NCBI GenBank assembly: GCA_030148065.1
Contig: JASBUC010000078.1
Span: forward strand, 51,008-115,007
Length of the DNA stretch: 64,000 nucleotides
DNA from: Legionellaceae bacterium
Lineage (GTDB): Bacteria > Pseudomonadota > Gammaproteobacteria > Legionellales > Legionellaceae
Direction: 5' to 3'
Positions 1-7,188 of this stretch are shown one piece after another. Every line of letters starts with the position of its first letter. The first letter of the stretch is position 1. The translations under genes were made by a program, and so were the position numbers. The notes under the pieces were generated by a model, which did no database searches, had not been told where the DNA came from, and saw only the letters and a list, made by a program, of their open reading frames with translations.

Positions 1-1062
1 TTGCGCATTGATGGCGTGCTGCAAGAAAATGTTTTGGATGATAAGCGCATTGCCAGAGCCTTAATTCAACGTTTGAAGCTGCGGGCAAACTTAGACATTT
101 CAGAAAAACGTCTGCCACAAGATGGTCGATTCCATTTGGTGTTAGGAGAGCGCTCCTTTGATGTGCGGCTCTCAACGCTAACGACTGCCAATGGCGAATC
201 GGTGGTGATGCGTTTGCTCGATCAATCCTCACCAGTACAAGGCTTGGATAAATTAGGCATTGATGACGCATTAGTGAGCGCCCTTCGAAAAATTTATCAT
301 AACCCACATGGCATGCTGTTGGTGACTGGTCCAACCGGAAGTGGTAAGACCACCACCCTCTATGGCATTCTCTCTGAACTCAACGAATCAGAAAAGAAAA
401 TCATCACAGTGGAAGATCCGGTTGAATACCGGCTAGAGAGAGTCAATCAAGTTCAAGTCAATCATAAGATTGACTTAACCTTTGCCAGAGTATTGCGCGC
501 CATCTTAAGGCAAGATCCAGACATTATTATGATTGGGGAGATTAGGGATAAAGAAACCGCAAACATTGCACTTAGGGCCTCAGTCACCGGTCACTTTGTG
601 TTGGCAACACTACACACCAACGACTCGATTTCAACAGCCACGCGCTTAATAGACATGGGCTGTGAGGGCTTTATGGTGGCCTCCAGTGTGAAAGGCATAC
701 TGGCACAGCGTTTGGTCAGAGGCGTTTGTGAGGTCTGTGTCGATCATTATCATCCCACTGAGGGCGAGCTTGCTTGGCTTGAAGCACTAGGTGTGAAAGA
801 GACCTCGAACTTAAAAGTGGGTTTGGGGTGTACTTATTGCAATCAAACTGGTTATAAGGGCCGATTGGGTGTTTATGAGTTATTGGTTTTGGACTATCCC
901 ATGCTTGAAGCCCTACGCCAAATGGATTCGGTTCAGTTTATCAAACTTGCTAATGAAAGCCCCTTTTTCAAGCCACTGAAGGAGTCGGTATTGAATCTTT
1001 TATTAGCTGGAAAAAGCACGGTCAGTGAAGCCATGCGTGTGCTTGGACAAGAGCTCTCATAA
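1..1062 (+). CDS. mshE: MSHA-type pilus extension ATPase, 5' end cut by window
   Basis: GspE/PilB-family hexameric ATPase that powers assembly of a type IV pilus at the inner membrane. The 353 visible residues hold the C-terminal ATPase domain: Walker A GPTGSGKT at about 110-117, an Asp box, a Walker B-like segment DIIMIGEIRD at about 174-183, a His box around TLHTND, and the four-cysteine zinc motif (C243, C246, C277, C280) of GspE/PilB enzymes. Full-length family members have about 550-600 residues and the frame is open from base 1, so the start lies upstream of the window. It overlaps the next gene by one base. The order ATPase, GspF-like protein, small one-TM protein, pilin matches mshE-mshG-mshF-mshA, which favours MSHA over type II secretion or PilB. 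The family call is certain; the msh assignment rests on order and on the pilin. Confidence 0.85.
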   Translation: MRIDGVLQENVLDDKRIARALIQRLKLRANLDISEKRLPQDGRFHLVLGERSFDVRLSTLTTANGESVVMRLLDQSSPVQGLDKLGIDDALVSALRKIYHNPHGMLLVTGPTGSGKTTTLYGILSELNESEKKIITVEDPVEYRLERVNQVQVNHKIDLTFARVLRAILRQDPDIIMIGEIRDKETANIALRASVTGHFVLATLHTNDSISTATRLIDMGCEGFMVASSVKGILAQRLVRGVCEVCVDHYHPTEGELAWLEALGVKETSNLKVGLGCTYCNQTGYKGRLGVYELLVLDYPMLEALRQMDSVQFIKLANESPFFKPLKESVLNLLLAGKSTVSEAMRVLGQELS

Positions 1063-2294
1063 TGGCGCTTTTTCATTATAAGTGTCGCAACCCCCAAGGC
1101 TCACTAGTCTCTGGGTCTCGTGAAGCTGAGAGTCAAGAGAGCCTTGCCAGTGCCCTACAGGCAGAGAATTTAATTCCGGTTGAAATTAGTAAGGCGAAGG
1201 CCGGGGGACTTAGTCGCTCGATTGAATTTAATTTGCCAAGCCTTCGAGCAAAGAAAGTTAGCAAAGACGAGTTACAAGTTTTTTGCCGACAAATGTACAC
1301 TCTTTTAAAAGCGGGGATCCCTGTGCTAATGGCAGTGGGACGTCTGTCAGAAACCACTCGAGATGCCGTCTTAAGTGATGCCTTAAACACCATTATTGTT
1401 CGTTTAAAAGAAGGTCAACCGTTGTACTTAGCCTTGAAAGAGTTTAAGCATATTTTTTCAAGCTTTTTTGTCAACCTGGTGCGCGTTGGTGAAGAAACGG
1501 GGAACCTCGATCGCGTTTTCTTATTTATTGCTGAGTATTTAGAGCTTGAAATAGAAACGAAGAAAAAAGTAAAGACCGCACTTCGTTACCCAATTTTAGT
1601 GATATGCGCCACACTGGTTGCGCTGGTGGTTATTAATATTTTCGTGGTGCCAACGTTTGCAAAAATGTTCTTAGATGCCAATATTGACTTGCCTCTTGCC
1701 ACTCGTATTTTAATTGCCACTTCGAACTTCCTATTAAATTATTGGTATGTGTTGCTGGCTGGTTGTATCATTCTTTTTTTTGCAACTCGTTATTATTTAT
1801 CAACCTCGGATGGCGCCCTAAAGTGGGCACGTTATCAGCTAAAAATTCCAGTGATTGGCTGGCTCATTCATCGCATTTTACTCTCACGGTTTACTAGGCT
1901 CTATGCGCTGGTCTTAAAAGCCGGTGTAACCGCACTTGAAGGCATACAAATGGTGGGTCGCTCTACCGGTAATGCCTATTTAGAGTCTGAAATTAATAAC
2001 ATCACCGATTTAATCGCCCGGGGAAACACCATTTCTACTGCGGTTGGTCAAACCAAGCTTTTTTCACCCTTGGTGATTCAAATGATTACCTTAGGTGAAG
2101 AAGCAGGACAAATTGAGTCGATGCTCGATGATGTAGCAGACTTTTATGAGCGAGAAATTAACTACGATTTAGCAAGACTCAGTGATGCCATTGAGCCTAT
2201 TTTATTGATTATTATGGCTGCAATGGTGTTAGTGTTAGCGCTTGGAGTCTTTATGCCAATGTGGCAGATGGCCTCAGTGATGGGCGCTGGCTAG
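1062..2294 (+). CDS. mshG: MSHA pilus inner-membrane platform protein (GspF/PilC family)
   Basis: Polytopic platform protein that couples the cytoplasmic ATPase to the growing pilus. The 410 residues, the usual family length, contain two T2SSF domains (about 70-195 and 270-400). Hydrophobic segments lie at about 178-198, 223-242 and 378-402. The start ATG shares one base with the stop of the ATPase gene (TAATGG), a sign of translational coupling. The N-terminal segment FHYKCRNPQGSLVSG is typical of GspF/PilC/MshG proteins. PilC or GspF would be the alternatives; neighbour order favours MshG. Confidence 0.85.
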   Translation: MALFHYKCRNPQGSLVSGSREAESQESLASALQAENLIPVEISKAKAGGLSRSIEFNLPSLRAKKVSKDELQVFCRQMYTLLKAGIPVLMAVGRLSETTRDAVLSDALNTIIVRLKEGQPLYLALKEFKHIFSSFFVNLVRVGEETGNLDRVFLFIAEYLELEIETKKKVKTALRYPILVICATLVALVVINIFVVPTFAKMFLDANIDLPLATRILIATSNFLLNYWYVLLAGCIILFFATRYYLSTSDGALKWARYQLKIPVIGWLIHRILLSRFTRLYALVLKAGVTALEGIQMVGRSTGNAYLESEINNITDLIARGNTISTAVGQTKLFSPLVIQMITLGEEAGQIESMLDDVADFYEREINYDLARLSDAIEPILLIIMAAMVLVLALGVFMPMWQMASVMGAG

Positions 2295-2311
2295 TGTTCT
2301 CCCAACCTAAA

Positions 2312-2782
2312 ATGCGTCGTGAGTTTCGTCTGCTGGTTGTGGTGTTTGTCGGAGCCATCCTGATTTGGTTTAGTCACGCCCACTATGAGGCTTTGAAAGC
2401 AGGACTTGAAAGAGCGGTGTTTCAGAACAGTGTGCAGAGCCTCAAGAATTTCATTTATTTACAAAAAGTTATCAATGACAGAGACGGATCTTTTAATTGT
2501 CATCAGCTAAAAGAACGGTTAAATGCGCAACAAAGTTTGCAGCCACAAGAAGGGTTTATGCCTCGTCATTCTCAGCATGGGGGTGGTAATGCCCCCCAGT
2601 GGAAATACCACCCAAAAGTCAATGAGTTAAGTTATCGAGTAAGCAGCAAACGATTTTTTAGTTCAAAAAATGGACAGCTTATTGAGTTAAAACTAAACTG
2701 TAATAAAGGAGAGTTAATTTTAATGACAAGTCCTCATAAATGGTGTCTGGAGCCATTTTGGTGGGGCTGTAGAAAGTGGTAG
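2312..2782 (+). CDS. MshF-like single-TM pilus biogenesis protein
   Basis: A 156-residue protein with one N-terminal membrane segment (RLLVVVFVGAILIWF, about residues 5-19) and a periplasmic remainder rich in aromatic residues. It sits where mshF lies in the order mshE-mshG-mshF-mshB/A. MshF proteins are small, poorly conserved and carry one N-terminal anchor, so the call rests on position and topology. ATG 2312 is chosen; an in-frame GTG at 2294, touching the stop of mshG, would add six residues, and upstream codons overlap mshG. The hydrophobic segment lacks the G-F-x-x-x-E prepilin motif, so it is not an obvious pseudopilin. Confidence 0.6.
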   Translation: MRREFRLLVVVFVGAILIWFSHAHYEALKAGLERAVFQNSVQSLKNFIYLQKVINDRDGSFNCHQLKERLNAQQSLQPQEGFMPRHSQHGGGNAPQWKYHPKVNELSYRVSSKRFFSSKNGQLIELKLNCNKGELILMTSPHKWCLEPFWWGCRKW

Positions 2783-2851
2783 AACTTGTTGTTAAATAAT
2801 AGTCTTTGCCCTAGACTAAGGGGTATTAGTGAAAGCGAGAGGATGGAAGAG

Positions 2852-3277
2852 ATGAATGGACAAAAGGGTTTTACCTTGGTTGAATTAGTGACAGTGGTGG
2901 TAATTCTTGGAATTCTCGCCGCAGTGGCTGTGCCAAACTACATAGGCTTCAGATCGGATGCTAATACAGCCGTGGTAGATGGTGCTTGTGCTGCCGTCAA
3001 TGGGGCGATATCTACAGTGTATGCTAAAGCGATGATAGATGGGACTGAATCCAATGCCAGTGGCTCTTCTGTTACGCTTGCAGATGGCTCTACGGTTGCT
3101 ATATCTTATGGCTACCCAACGGTTGCCTCTCTGGGGTCTGCACTAACTCTCGATGGCGGCTTATCCTACAATAGTACAGCTGGCACAATCACAGTTAGAA
3201 CAAACTGTGTTTGTACTTATACGGCGGCAACCTCTTCTGCTGCTGCTTCGACTGCTACCACAACGACAGGTTGTTAA
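2852..3277 (+). CDS. mshA: MSHA-type major pilin (type IVa prepilin)
   Basis: Prepilin with a short leader (MNGQKG) cut before Phe in GFTLVELVTVVVILGILAAV; Glu lies at +5 of the mature protein as prepilin peptidase substrates require. The segment AISTVYAKAMIDGTE followed by SYGYPTV resembles the MshA family (VSVVYSKALIEGKE in Vibrio-type proteins). ATG 2852 is preferred over the in-frame ATG at 2843 because GAGAGGA lies 8 bases upstream. The C-terminal 25 residues are odd: a CVC pair, then an Ala/Ser/Thr-only stretch ending in a terminal Cys, possibly a disulfide across a low-complexity, perhaps glycosylated tail. No minor-pilin genes (mshB/C/D/O) follow; a terminator ends the operon. Confidence 0.85.
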   Translation: MNGQKGFTLVELVTVVVILGILAAVAVPNYIGFRSDANTAVVDGACAAVNGAISTVYAKAMIDGTESNASGSSVTLADGSTVAISYGYPTVASLGSALTLDGGLSYNSTAGTITVRTNCVCTYTAATSSAAASTATTTTGC

Positions 3278-3290
3278 CTCTAAAGGTTAT

Positions 3291-3322
3291 AAAAAAGGGA
3301 GCTTAAGCTCCCTTTTTCTTTT
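3291..3322. terminator. Bidirectional rho-independent terminator between mshA and ctpA
   Basis: The sequence is a near-perfect palindrome, A-run, GGGAGC, TTAA, GCTCCC, T-run. An 11-bp stem with A/T tracts on both sides would terminate both the pilus operon (+) and the convergent protease gene (-). Confidence 0.85.
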
Positions 3323-3330
3323 GGGAGTGT

Positions 3331-4674
3331 TTAATCGGTTGCGGTCATGCCTTTTAAGAGCGTAAAGGCTTGATGGAGCTGATAGTCTTTATAGATAAGC
3401 TCTTGGCTGGATAAGCCTTTGGCAACGCTGCCTTTTTGAGGGTTTTTAGTGGCTCCATTGCCATTTTCTAGGTGACCACTTAAATCTGCTTCACTCAATT
3501 GCAGGCTCTCAGAAATCGACTCTTTTTCTTTTTCATTGGCAATTTTGATGTTCTCAACAATGATGTTGGGTGACACGCCTTTGGCTTGAATGGAGGTGCC
3601 AAGAGGGGTGTAATAGAGAGCAGTCGTTAGCTTAATACCATGCTTTTCATCAAGAGGTAGGACGGTTTGGACCGAACCTTTACCAAAGCTTTTGGTTCCA
3701 AGTACTAGCGCTCTTTTATGATCTTTAAGCGCACCTGCCACAATCTCAGAGCCACTGGCTGAGCCTTGATTAATTAAAACCACAATGGGGGCTTCGTTTA
3801 AAATGTCGCCAGGATTAGCAAATGCTGTAAATTTAGAGCCAGGGAGTCGACCTTCTGTGTAGACGATGATTTCCTCACTGCCTTTTTGATCGTTGCTAAT
3901 AAAAGCATCGGAGACGTCAATGGCAGAATCAAGGAGGCCTCCAGGGTTATTTCGTAAATCAAGCACCAACCCTTTTAGCTTGCCATCACGGCTTTTTTGA
4001 CGGAGTTTCTTAATCGATTTTAACATGTCTTTGGCCGTGAGAGACTGAAAATGGCTAATACGGATGTAGCCTAAGTCATTCTCATAGAGCTCAGCTTTTA
4101 CGCTTTTAATTCGTATTTCATCCCGCACCAGGGTAAAGGTTAGAGGGTTTTTCTTAGCATCCTTTCGAACCACCGTCAGCACAATTTTCGTGCCTTTTTT
4201 CCCTCGCATTTGATTGACGGCTTCTTTAAGTGATAAGCCTTTTACCGGTTTATTATTAAGGCGAATGATGTAATCACCAGCTTCGATACCAGCTTTTGCA
4301 GCAGGTGTGTCATCAAGAGGAGTGACCACTTTAACAATGCCATCTTCCATGGTTACTTCTAGGCCAAGGCCGCCAAATTGACCACGAGTTGACGTTTGTA
4401 ATTCTCTAAAGTCGTCTTCATCTAAATACGCTGAATGTGGATCGAGATCTTGCAGCATGCCTTTAATTGCACCATCAAAGAGTGCTTTGTCCTTCACAGG
4501 CTTCACATAGTAATTCTTAATTTGGCTAATTGCATTGGAAAAGCGTTTTACCTCATCAAGCGGCACCGGATCTGGATCGGTCTGGGTAGTGCTTGGGCTG
4601 GCAAACGCCAGGTTGCTAATTAACAAGAAGGAGCTTGCCAGTAAGGTTAAAGAGCGAGATTGGAAATTGTTCAT
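3331..4674 (-). CDS. ctpA: Carboxyl-terminal processing protease (S41 family)
   Basis: Periplasmic serine protease of the CtpA/Prc type that trims C-termini of envelope proteins and peptidoglycan-associated substrates. The 447 residues start with a signal peptide (hydrophobic to AFA at about 24-26), then a PDZ domain (about 99-172, starting FGGLGLEV) and the S41 core. The Ser-Lys dyad is visible: Ser307 in GSASGSE and Lys332 in SFGKGS. Length and layout match bacterial CtpA. It is convergent with the pilus operon and shares its terminator. The gene starts ATG 4674 with TCTCC-complement AGGAGAAAATAAT just upstream, a good ribosome binding site. Confidence 0.92.
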   Translation of the reverse strand: MNNFQSRSLTLLASSFLLISNLAFASPSTTQTDPDPVPLDEVKRFSNAISQIKNYYVKPVKDKALFDGAIKGMLQDLDPHSAYLDEDDFRELQTSTRGQFGGLGLEVTMEDGIVKVVTPLDDTPAAKAGIEAGDYIIRLNNKPVKGLSLKEAVNQMRGKKGTKIVLTVVRKDAKKNPLTFTLVRDEIRIKSVKAELYENDLGYIRISHFQSLTAKDMLKSIKKLRQKSRDGKLKGLVLDLRNNPGGLLDSAIDVSDAFISNDQKGSEEIIVYTEGRLPGSKFTAFANPGDILNEAPIVVLINQGSASGSEIVAGALKDHKRALVLGTKSFGKGSVQTVLPLDEKHGIKLTTALYYTPLGTSIQAKGVSPNIIVENIKIANEKEKESISESLQLSEADLSGHLENGNGATKNPQKGSVAKGLSSQELIYKDYQLHQAFTLLKGMTATD

Positions 4675-4719
4675 TATTATTTTCTCCTAAAGCTATGGTG
4701 CGAGGTTCCTGGTATTAAT

Positions 4720-4894
4720 CCAGCAAGAACCATACCAAGTTTGGAGAAACCTTAGAGGGATGGCCGCTTTTGGTGCCTGTTGCACGAACCCGGTTCGAAA
4801 AAGGTGCTCATGTGCAGCAGCACACTGCGCTTTTTTCTCACAGCATTCGTCCAACAGGCACCAAAATTGACTCATCCTCCGGGGTTCTTGTTGG
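4720..4894. repeat. Fold-back element, unit A (nested inverted repeats)
   Basis: Three nested stems are visible. The outer arms 4720-4731 and 4883-4894 pair at 11 of 12 positions. The middle arms 4768-4782 and 4852-4866 are a perfect 15-bp inverted repeat (TTTTGGTGCCTGTTG). The core hairpin GTGC-agca-GCAC lies at 4812-4823 within a motif CGAAAAAGGTGCTCATG, followed by CTGCGCTTTTTTCTCACAGC. Unit B (from 4921) and a copy at 20271-20383 share the core motif but carry different outer arms. Short open frames cross the element on both strands but follow the repeat and have no codon-level support, so no gene is called. Confidence 0.8.
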
Positions 4895-4920
4895 GTGGCA
4901 CCTTTCGAGAGAGTTAGCTT

Positions 4921-5034
4921 GGGATGGCCACTTTTCCTCCCTATTGAAACAACAACTCTCGAAAAAGTGCTCATGGACAGCAGTCCGCTGCGCTTTTTTC
5001 TCACAGCGTTCTTCCAATAGGGAGTAAAGTTCTC
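4921..5034. repeat. Fold-back element, unit B
   Basis: Tandem, diverged copy of unit A. Arms 4937-4946 (CTCCCTATTG) and 5015-5024 are a perfect 10-bp inverted repeat, extended by ACTTT/AAAGT at 4930-4934 and 5026-5030. The core hairpin is GGAC-agca-GTCC at 4974-4985, in the same motif context as unit A (CGAAAAAGTGCTCATG before, GCTGCGCTTTTTTCTCACAGC after). Relative to unit A, two stem positions changed on both sides (T-A to G-C, G-C to A-T). A lead-in GGGATGGCC is shared with unit A at 4758-4765. Together the units fill the 371-bp gap between ctpA and the next gene. Confidence 0.8.
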
Positions 5035-5045
5035 ACTAGGCAGTT

Positions 5046-5843
5046 TTATCGAAGGTCAGACGTCGTAGAATGAACTGATTGGGGTCTAGGCTCTACCTTG
5101 TCTAGTCGAGTTTCTATTTGCTCGATTCTTTCTTTTGAGGAAAGCAGGCTTGTAAAAAAGCCACTAACTTTATTTTTTAGATTTTGAACAGTGTCTTCAT
5201 ACTTCTTGGTGACTGCCTTAAAGCCCTCACTTATTTCTTTGCATATGCCAGTAAAATAGTTCGTAAAGCTTTTATCAAAGTCTGCTTGACTGCCTGATGG
5301 ACCTTCCGGTCTAGGAGTTATTCTCCATTTATCATATAGTTCACTCATATCTTGGCAGTGTTCTTCAAAGAGTTCCTGTTGATTTTTGGTGGTTTCTTCG
5401 ATTTCATGCCTCATCTGCACTAAATATTGTTTTTCAAATTTAATGAGTGCGAGGATTTCTGTACACTCATTAATAGCTTCTTCATTGCGAGGTTCTTGCT
5501 TCGCTTCCTCTAGTTTTCGTATTGCTTCTGCCTGTAACTCATTAAGCTTGTCTATTTGCTCCTGCCTTTTTTTATTGGCATCTGATAACTGTCCACCTTG
5601 TTCGGCTATCTCATCATTTTGCTCTTGTAGCGTGAATTCGCTTTTATAAAGCTCTTTTAAAGCGGTTTCACACTTGCCTCTGTATGAATTTGGATCATCT
5701 GCTGAGCCACTCAGCTTTGACAGATCATTGCTATGTATTTTCCTTAGAAGGTGGGCATAGCACCTATTTCTGTTTACCAAAGTACTTTTCTCGGAGGGTC
5801 GTGTTCCATCTCCTTCCTGTAGTGCTTGCTTGCTCTCACCCAT
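5046..5843 (-). CDS. Orphan coiled-coil protein, candidate secreted effector
   Basis: Unrecognised 265-residue soluble protein. Residues about 60-165 and 205-255 are Glu/Lys/Gln-rich with heptad-like spacing (LQEQNDEIAEQGGQLSDANKK, then KLNELQAEAIRKLEEAK), predicting long coiled coils. No signal peptide or membrane segment is seen. AAGAGGAG lies 10 bases before ATG 5843. The last dozen residues (from RPQSVHS to LR) are encoded by a half-copy of the CCCAAAC-type palindromic repeat (5056-5088), so the present C-terminus is repeat-derived. A coiled-coil orphan beside other effector-like genes could be a type IV secretion substrate, but nothing in the sequence proves that. Confidence 0.65.
   Translation of the reverse strand: MGESKQALQEGDGTRPSEKSTLVNRNRCYAHLLRKIHSNDLSKLSGSADDPNSYRGKCETALKELYKSEFTLQEQNDEIAEQGGQLSDANKKRQEQIDKLNELQAEAIRKLEEAKQEPRNEEAINECTEILALIKFEKQYLVQMRHEIEETTKNQQELFEEHCQDMSELYDKWRITPRPEGPSGSQADFDKSFTNYFTGICKEISEGFKAVTKKYEDTVQNLKNKVSGFFTSLLSSKERIEQIETRLDKVEPRPQSVHSTTSDLR
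5056..5088. repeat. Half-copy of CCCAAAC palindromic repeat inside a gene's 3' end
   Basis: On the minus strand this reads TAGACCCCAATCAGTTCATT then CTACGACGTCTGACC, matching the right end of the 305-bp element at 41970-42010 at most positions. It lies within the last codons of the coiled-coil gene. Confidence 0.55.
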
Positions 5844-5875
5844 AGAGTGTTAGCTCCTCTTTATTAAACTCTATG
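5841..5875 (-). promoter_or_regulatory. Inverted repeat enclosing the ribosome binding site
   Basis: CATAGAGT (5841-5848) and ACTCTATG (5868-5875) form a perfect 8-bp inverted repeat. In the mRNA of the coiled-coil gene the arm contains the AUG start codon and the loop holds the GAGGAG ribosome binding site. Such a hairpin could limit translation or act thermally; this is inferred from sequence only. Confidence 0.35.
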
Positions 5876-5958
5876 GTTAATTATAGTACGTTAAGGTGAT
5901 AATTCTAACATCTGGCAAGGTAGTGGGTTAACTAATTGTTTTTCTTAATTTTTAAATG

Positions 5959-7188
5959 TTATTTAGGCGTGGGGGAGAGGGCGGCTTTTGCATCTAGGGC
6001 TGATTGTATGGCATCTTCATGGTAGAAAAAAGGATTGGCGTAGCTTCCGCAGAAGTAGAGATCATGACTTTTTGCATTGAGCTCTTTTAAGCGTTCAACC
6101 CCTTTTAAGGTGGATGGGGTGGCCTGTGGTATTCTAAAGGTTATTTGCTCGCGGATGTCTTTATCCATAATTGGGCGCTCATTAACTTGATGGATTGAAA
6201 CGTATTGTTTGGGATCTATGGTCTGGCTGCTAAAGTGTGCTTGGTTCCAGCGGCTTACAAGATGTGTTCTGGTCTTTGATTCCATCACTTGTAAGGTCAT
6301 GGCATCATCAGGCGCACCGTAGTCATTGGTGTGTAGGGTGCTCATGATTTCACCGACGTCAAACAAGGACAACACTTCTTGCTCGAGCATGCTGGGGGTC
6401 TGAATGAGTCTTAGCGCTTCATCAGGCGGGGTTGCCAAAAGTACTCTATCAAATTGTAAAGACTCATGGTCAGTTTGAATGCGAAGTCCTGTTGCTTGTC
6501 GATAAATGGCTTGCACAGAGGTCGCGCATTTGAGGGTCATCTTTGTATTTTTGCAAAAGGCATCAATTAATTGATGATTGCCAAAGTCGATGGTGTTGTA
6601 GTGTGAGAGTGCTCTCATTGGGGTTGCGTACTTTTTCCACCAAGCACTGATGATGTGCACCGGCAAACTTAAGAGTGACTCATAGGGCATTGATAAGTAG
6701 AGGCTTGCAAAGGGGAGTAAGAAATAATGGGCACAGTCTTCTGAGAGCTTGTGTTCATTGATTAAATCAACAATGGTTTTATCACTGCCATTGTGGGCTT
6801 CTTTTCGAAAACCATTAAATAGGTAGTAGAAGTCTCTTAAATCTCTAGGGAGCTTTCTAAGGTTAAACAAATTTGGCCACTGCCAATAATTGCTGCTGTA
6901 GGCAATCTGACCCTCTCTCATGAAAACGTGTTTAAGTTGCTTTCGTTTAAGAGGGAGTGAGAATTTCTGAGCGTAGTACAAGGTATGGTAAAACAAATCT
7001 TTGTTTGGAAATAAAATCACCCCCATAGGCGTTCTACAGGAGTCATTTATGTGACCAGAATGATTGTTCCCTCCTAAGCTTGGCTGCTTTTCAAAAAGCG
7101 TTATTTCATAGTCCTCTTGTAGATTAAAGGCCGCACAAAGACCTGCAACCCCGCCACCAATAATGGCCAACGTTCTTCGATTAGACAT
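5959..7188 (-). CDS. FAD-dependent amine-oxidase-like oxidoreductase
   Basis: A 409-residue flavoprotein. After MSNRRT comes a dinucleotide-binding fold IIGGGVAGLCAAFNL, then the acidic end of beta-2 (ITLFEK) and LGGNNHSG, the pattern of COG2907-type amine-oxidase-like proteins. The C-terminal segment DLYFCGSYANPFFYHEDAIQSA resembles the FAD-closing motif of this family. The start is ATG 7188, giving an 8-bp overlap (ATGTCTAA) with the stop of the upstream flavoprotein; an open frame further upstream lies wholly inside that gene. The pair is clearly one translational unit. Substrate unknown; desaturation or isomerisation of a lipid or isoprenoid is plausible from the partner. Confidence 0.8.
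   Translation of the reverse strand: MSNRRTLAIIGGGVAGLCAAFNLQEDYEITLFEKQPSLGGNNHSGHINDSCRTPMGVILFPNKDLFYHTLYYAQKFSLPLKRKQLKHVFMREGQIAYSSNYWQWPNLFNLRKLPRDLRDFYYLFNGFRKEAHNGSDKTIVDLINEHKLSEDCAHYFLLPFASLYLSMPYESLLSLPVHIISAWWKKYATPMRALSHYNTIDFGNHQLIDAFCKNTKMTLKCATSVQAIYRQATGLRIQTDHESLQFDRVLLATPPDEALRLIQTPSMLEQEVLSLFDVGEIMSTLHTNDYGAPDDAMTLQVMESKTRTHLVSRWNQAHFSSQTIDPKQYVSIHQVNERPIMDKDIREQITFRIPQATPSTLKGVERLKELNAKSHDLYFCGSYANPFFYHEDAIQSALDAKAALSPTPK

Noticed and set aside
4693..5027. Overlapping open frames of 85-103 codons on both strands between ctpA and the coiled-coil gene
   Set aside because: They follow the two fold-back units, resemble each other only because the DNA repeats, and lack ribosome binding sites; the DNA is better explained as structured repeat.
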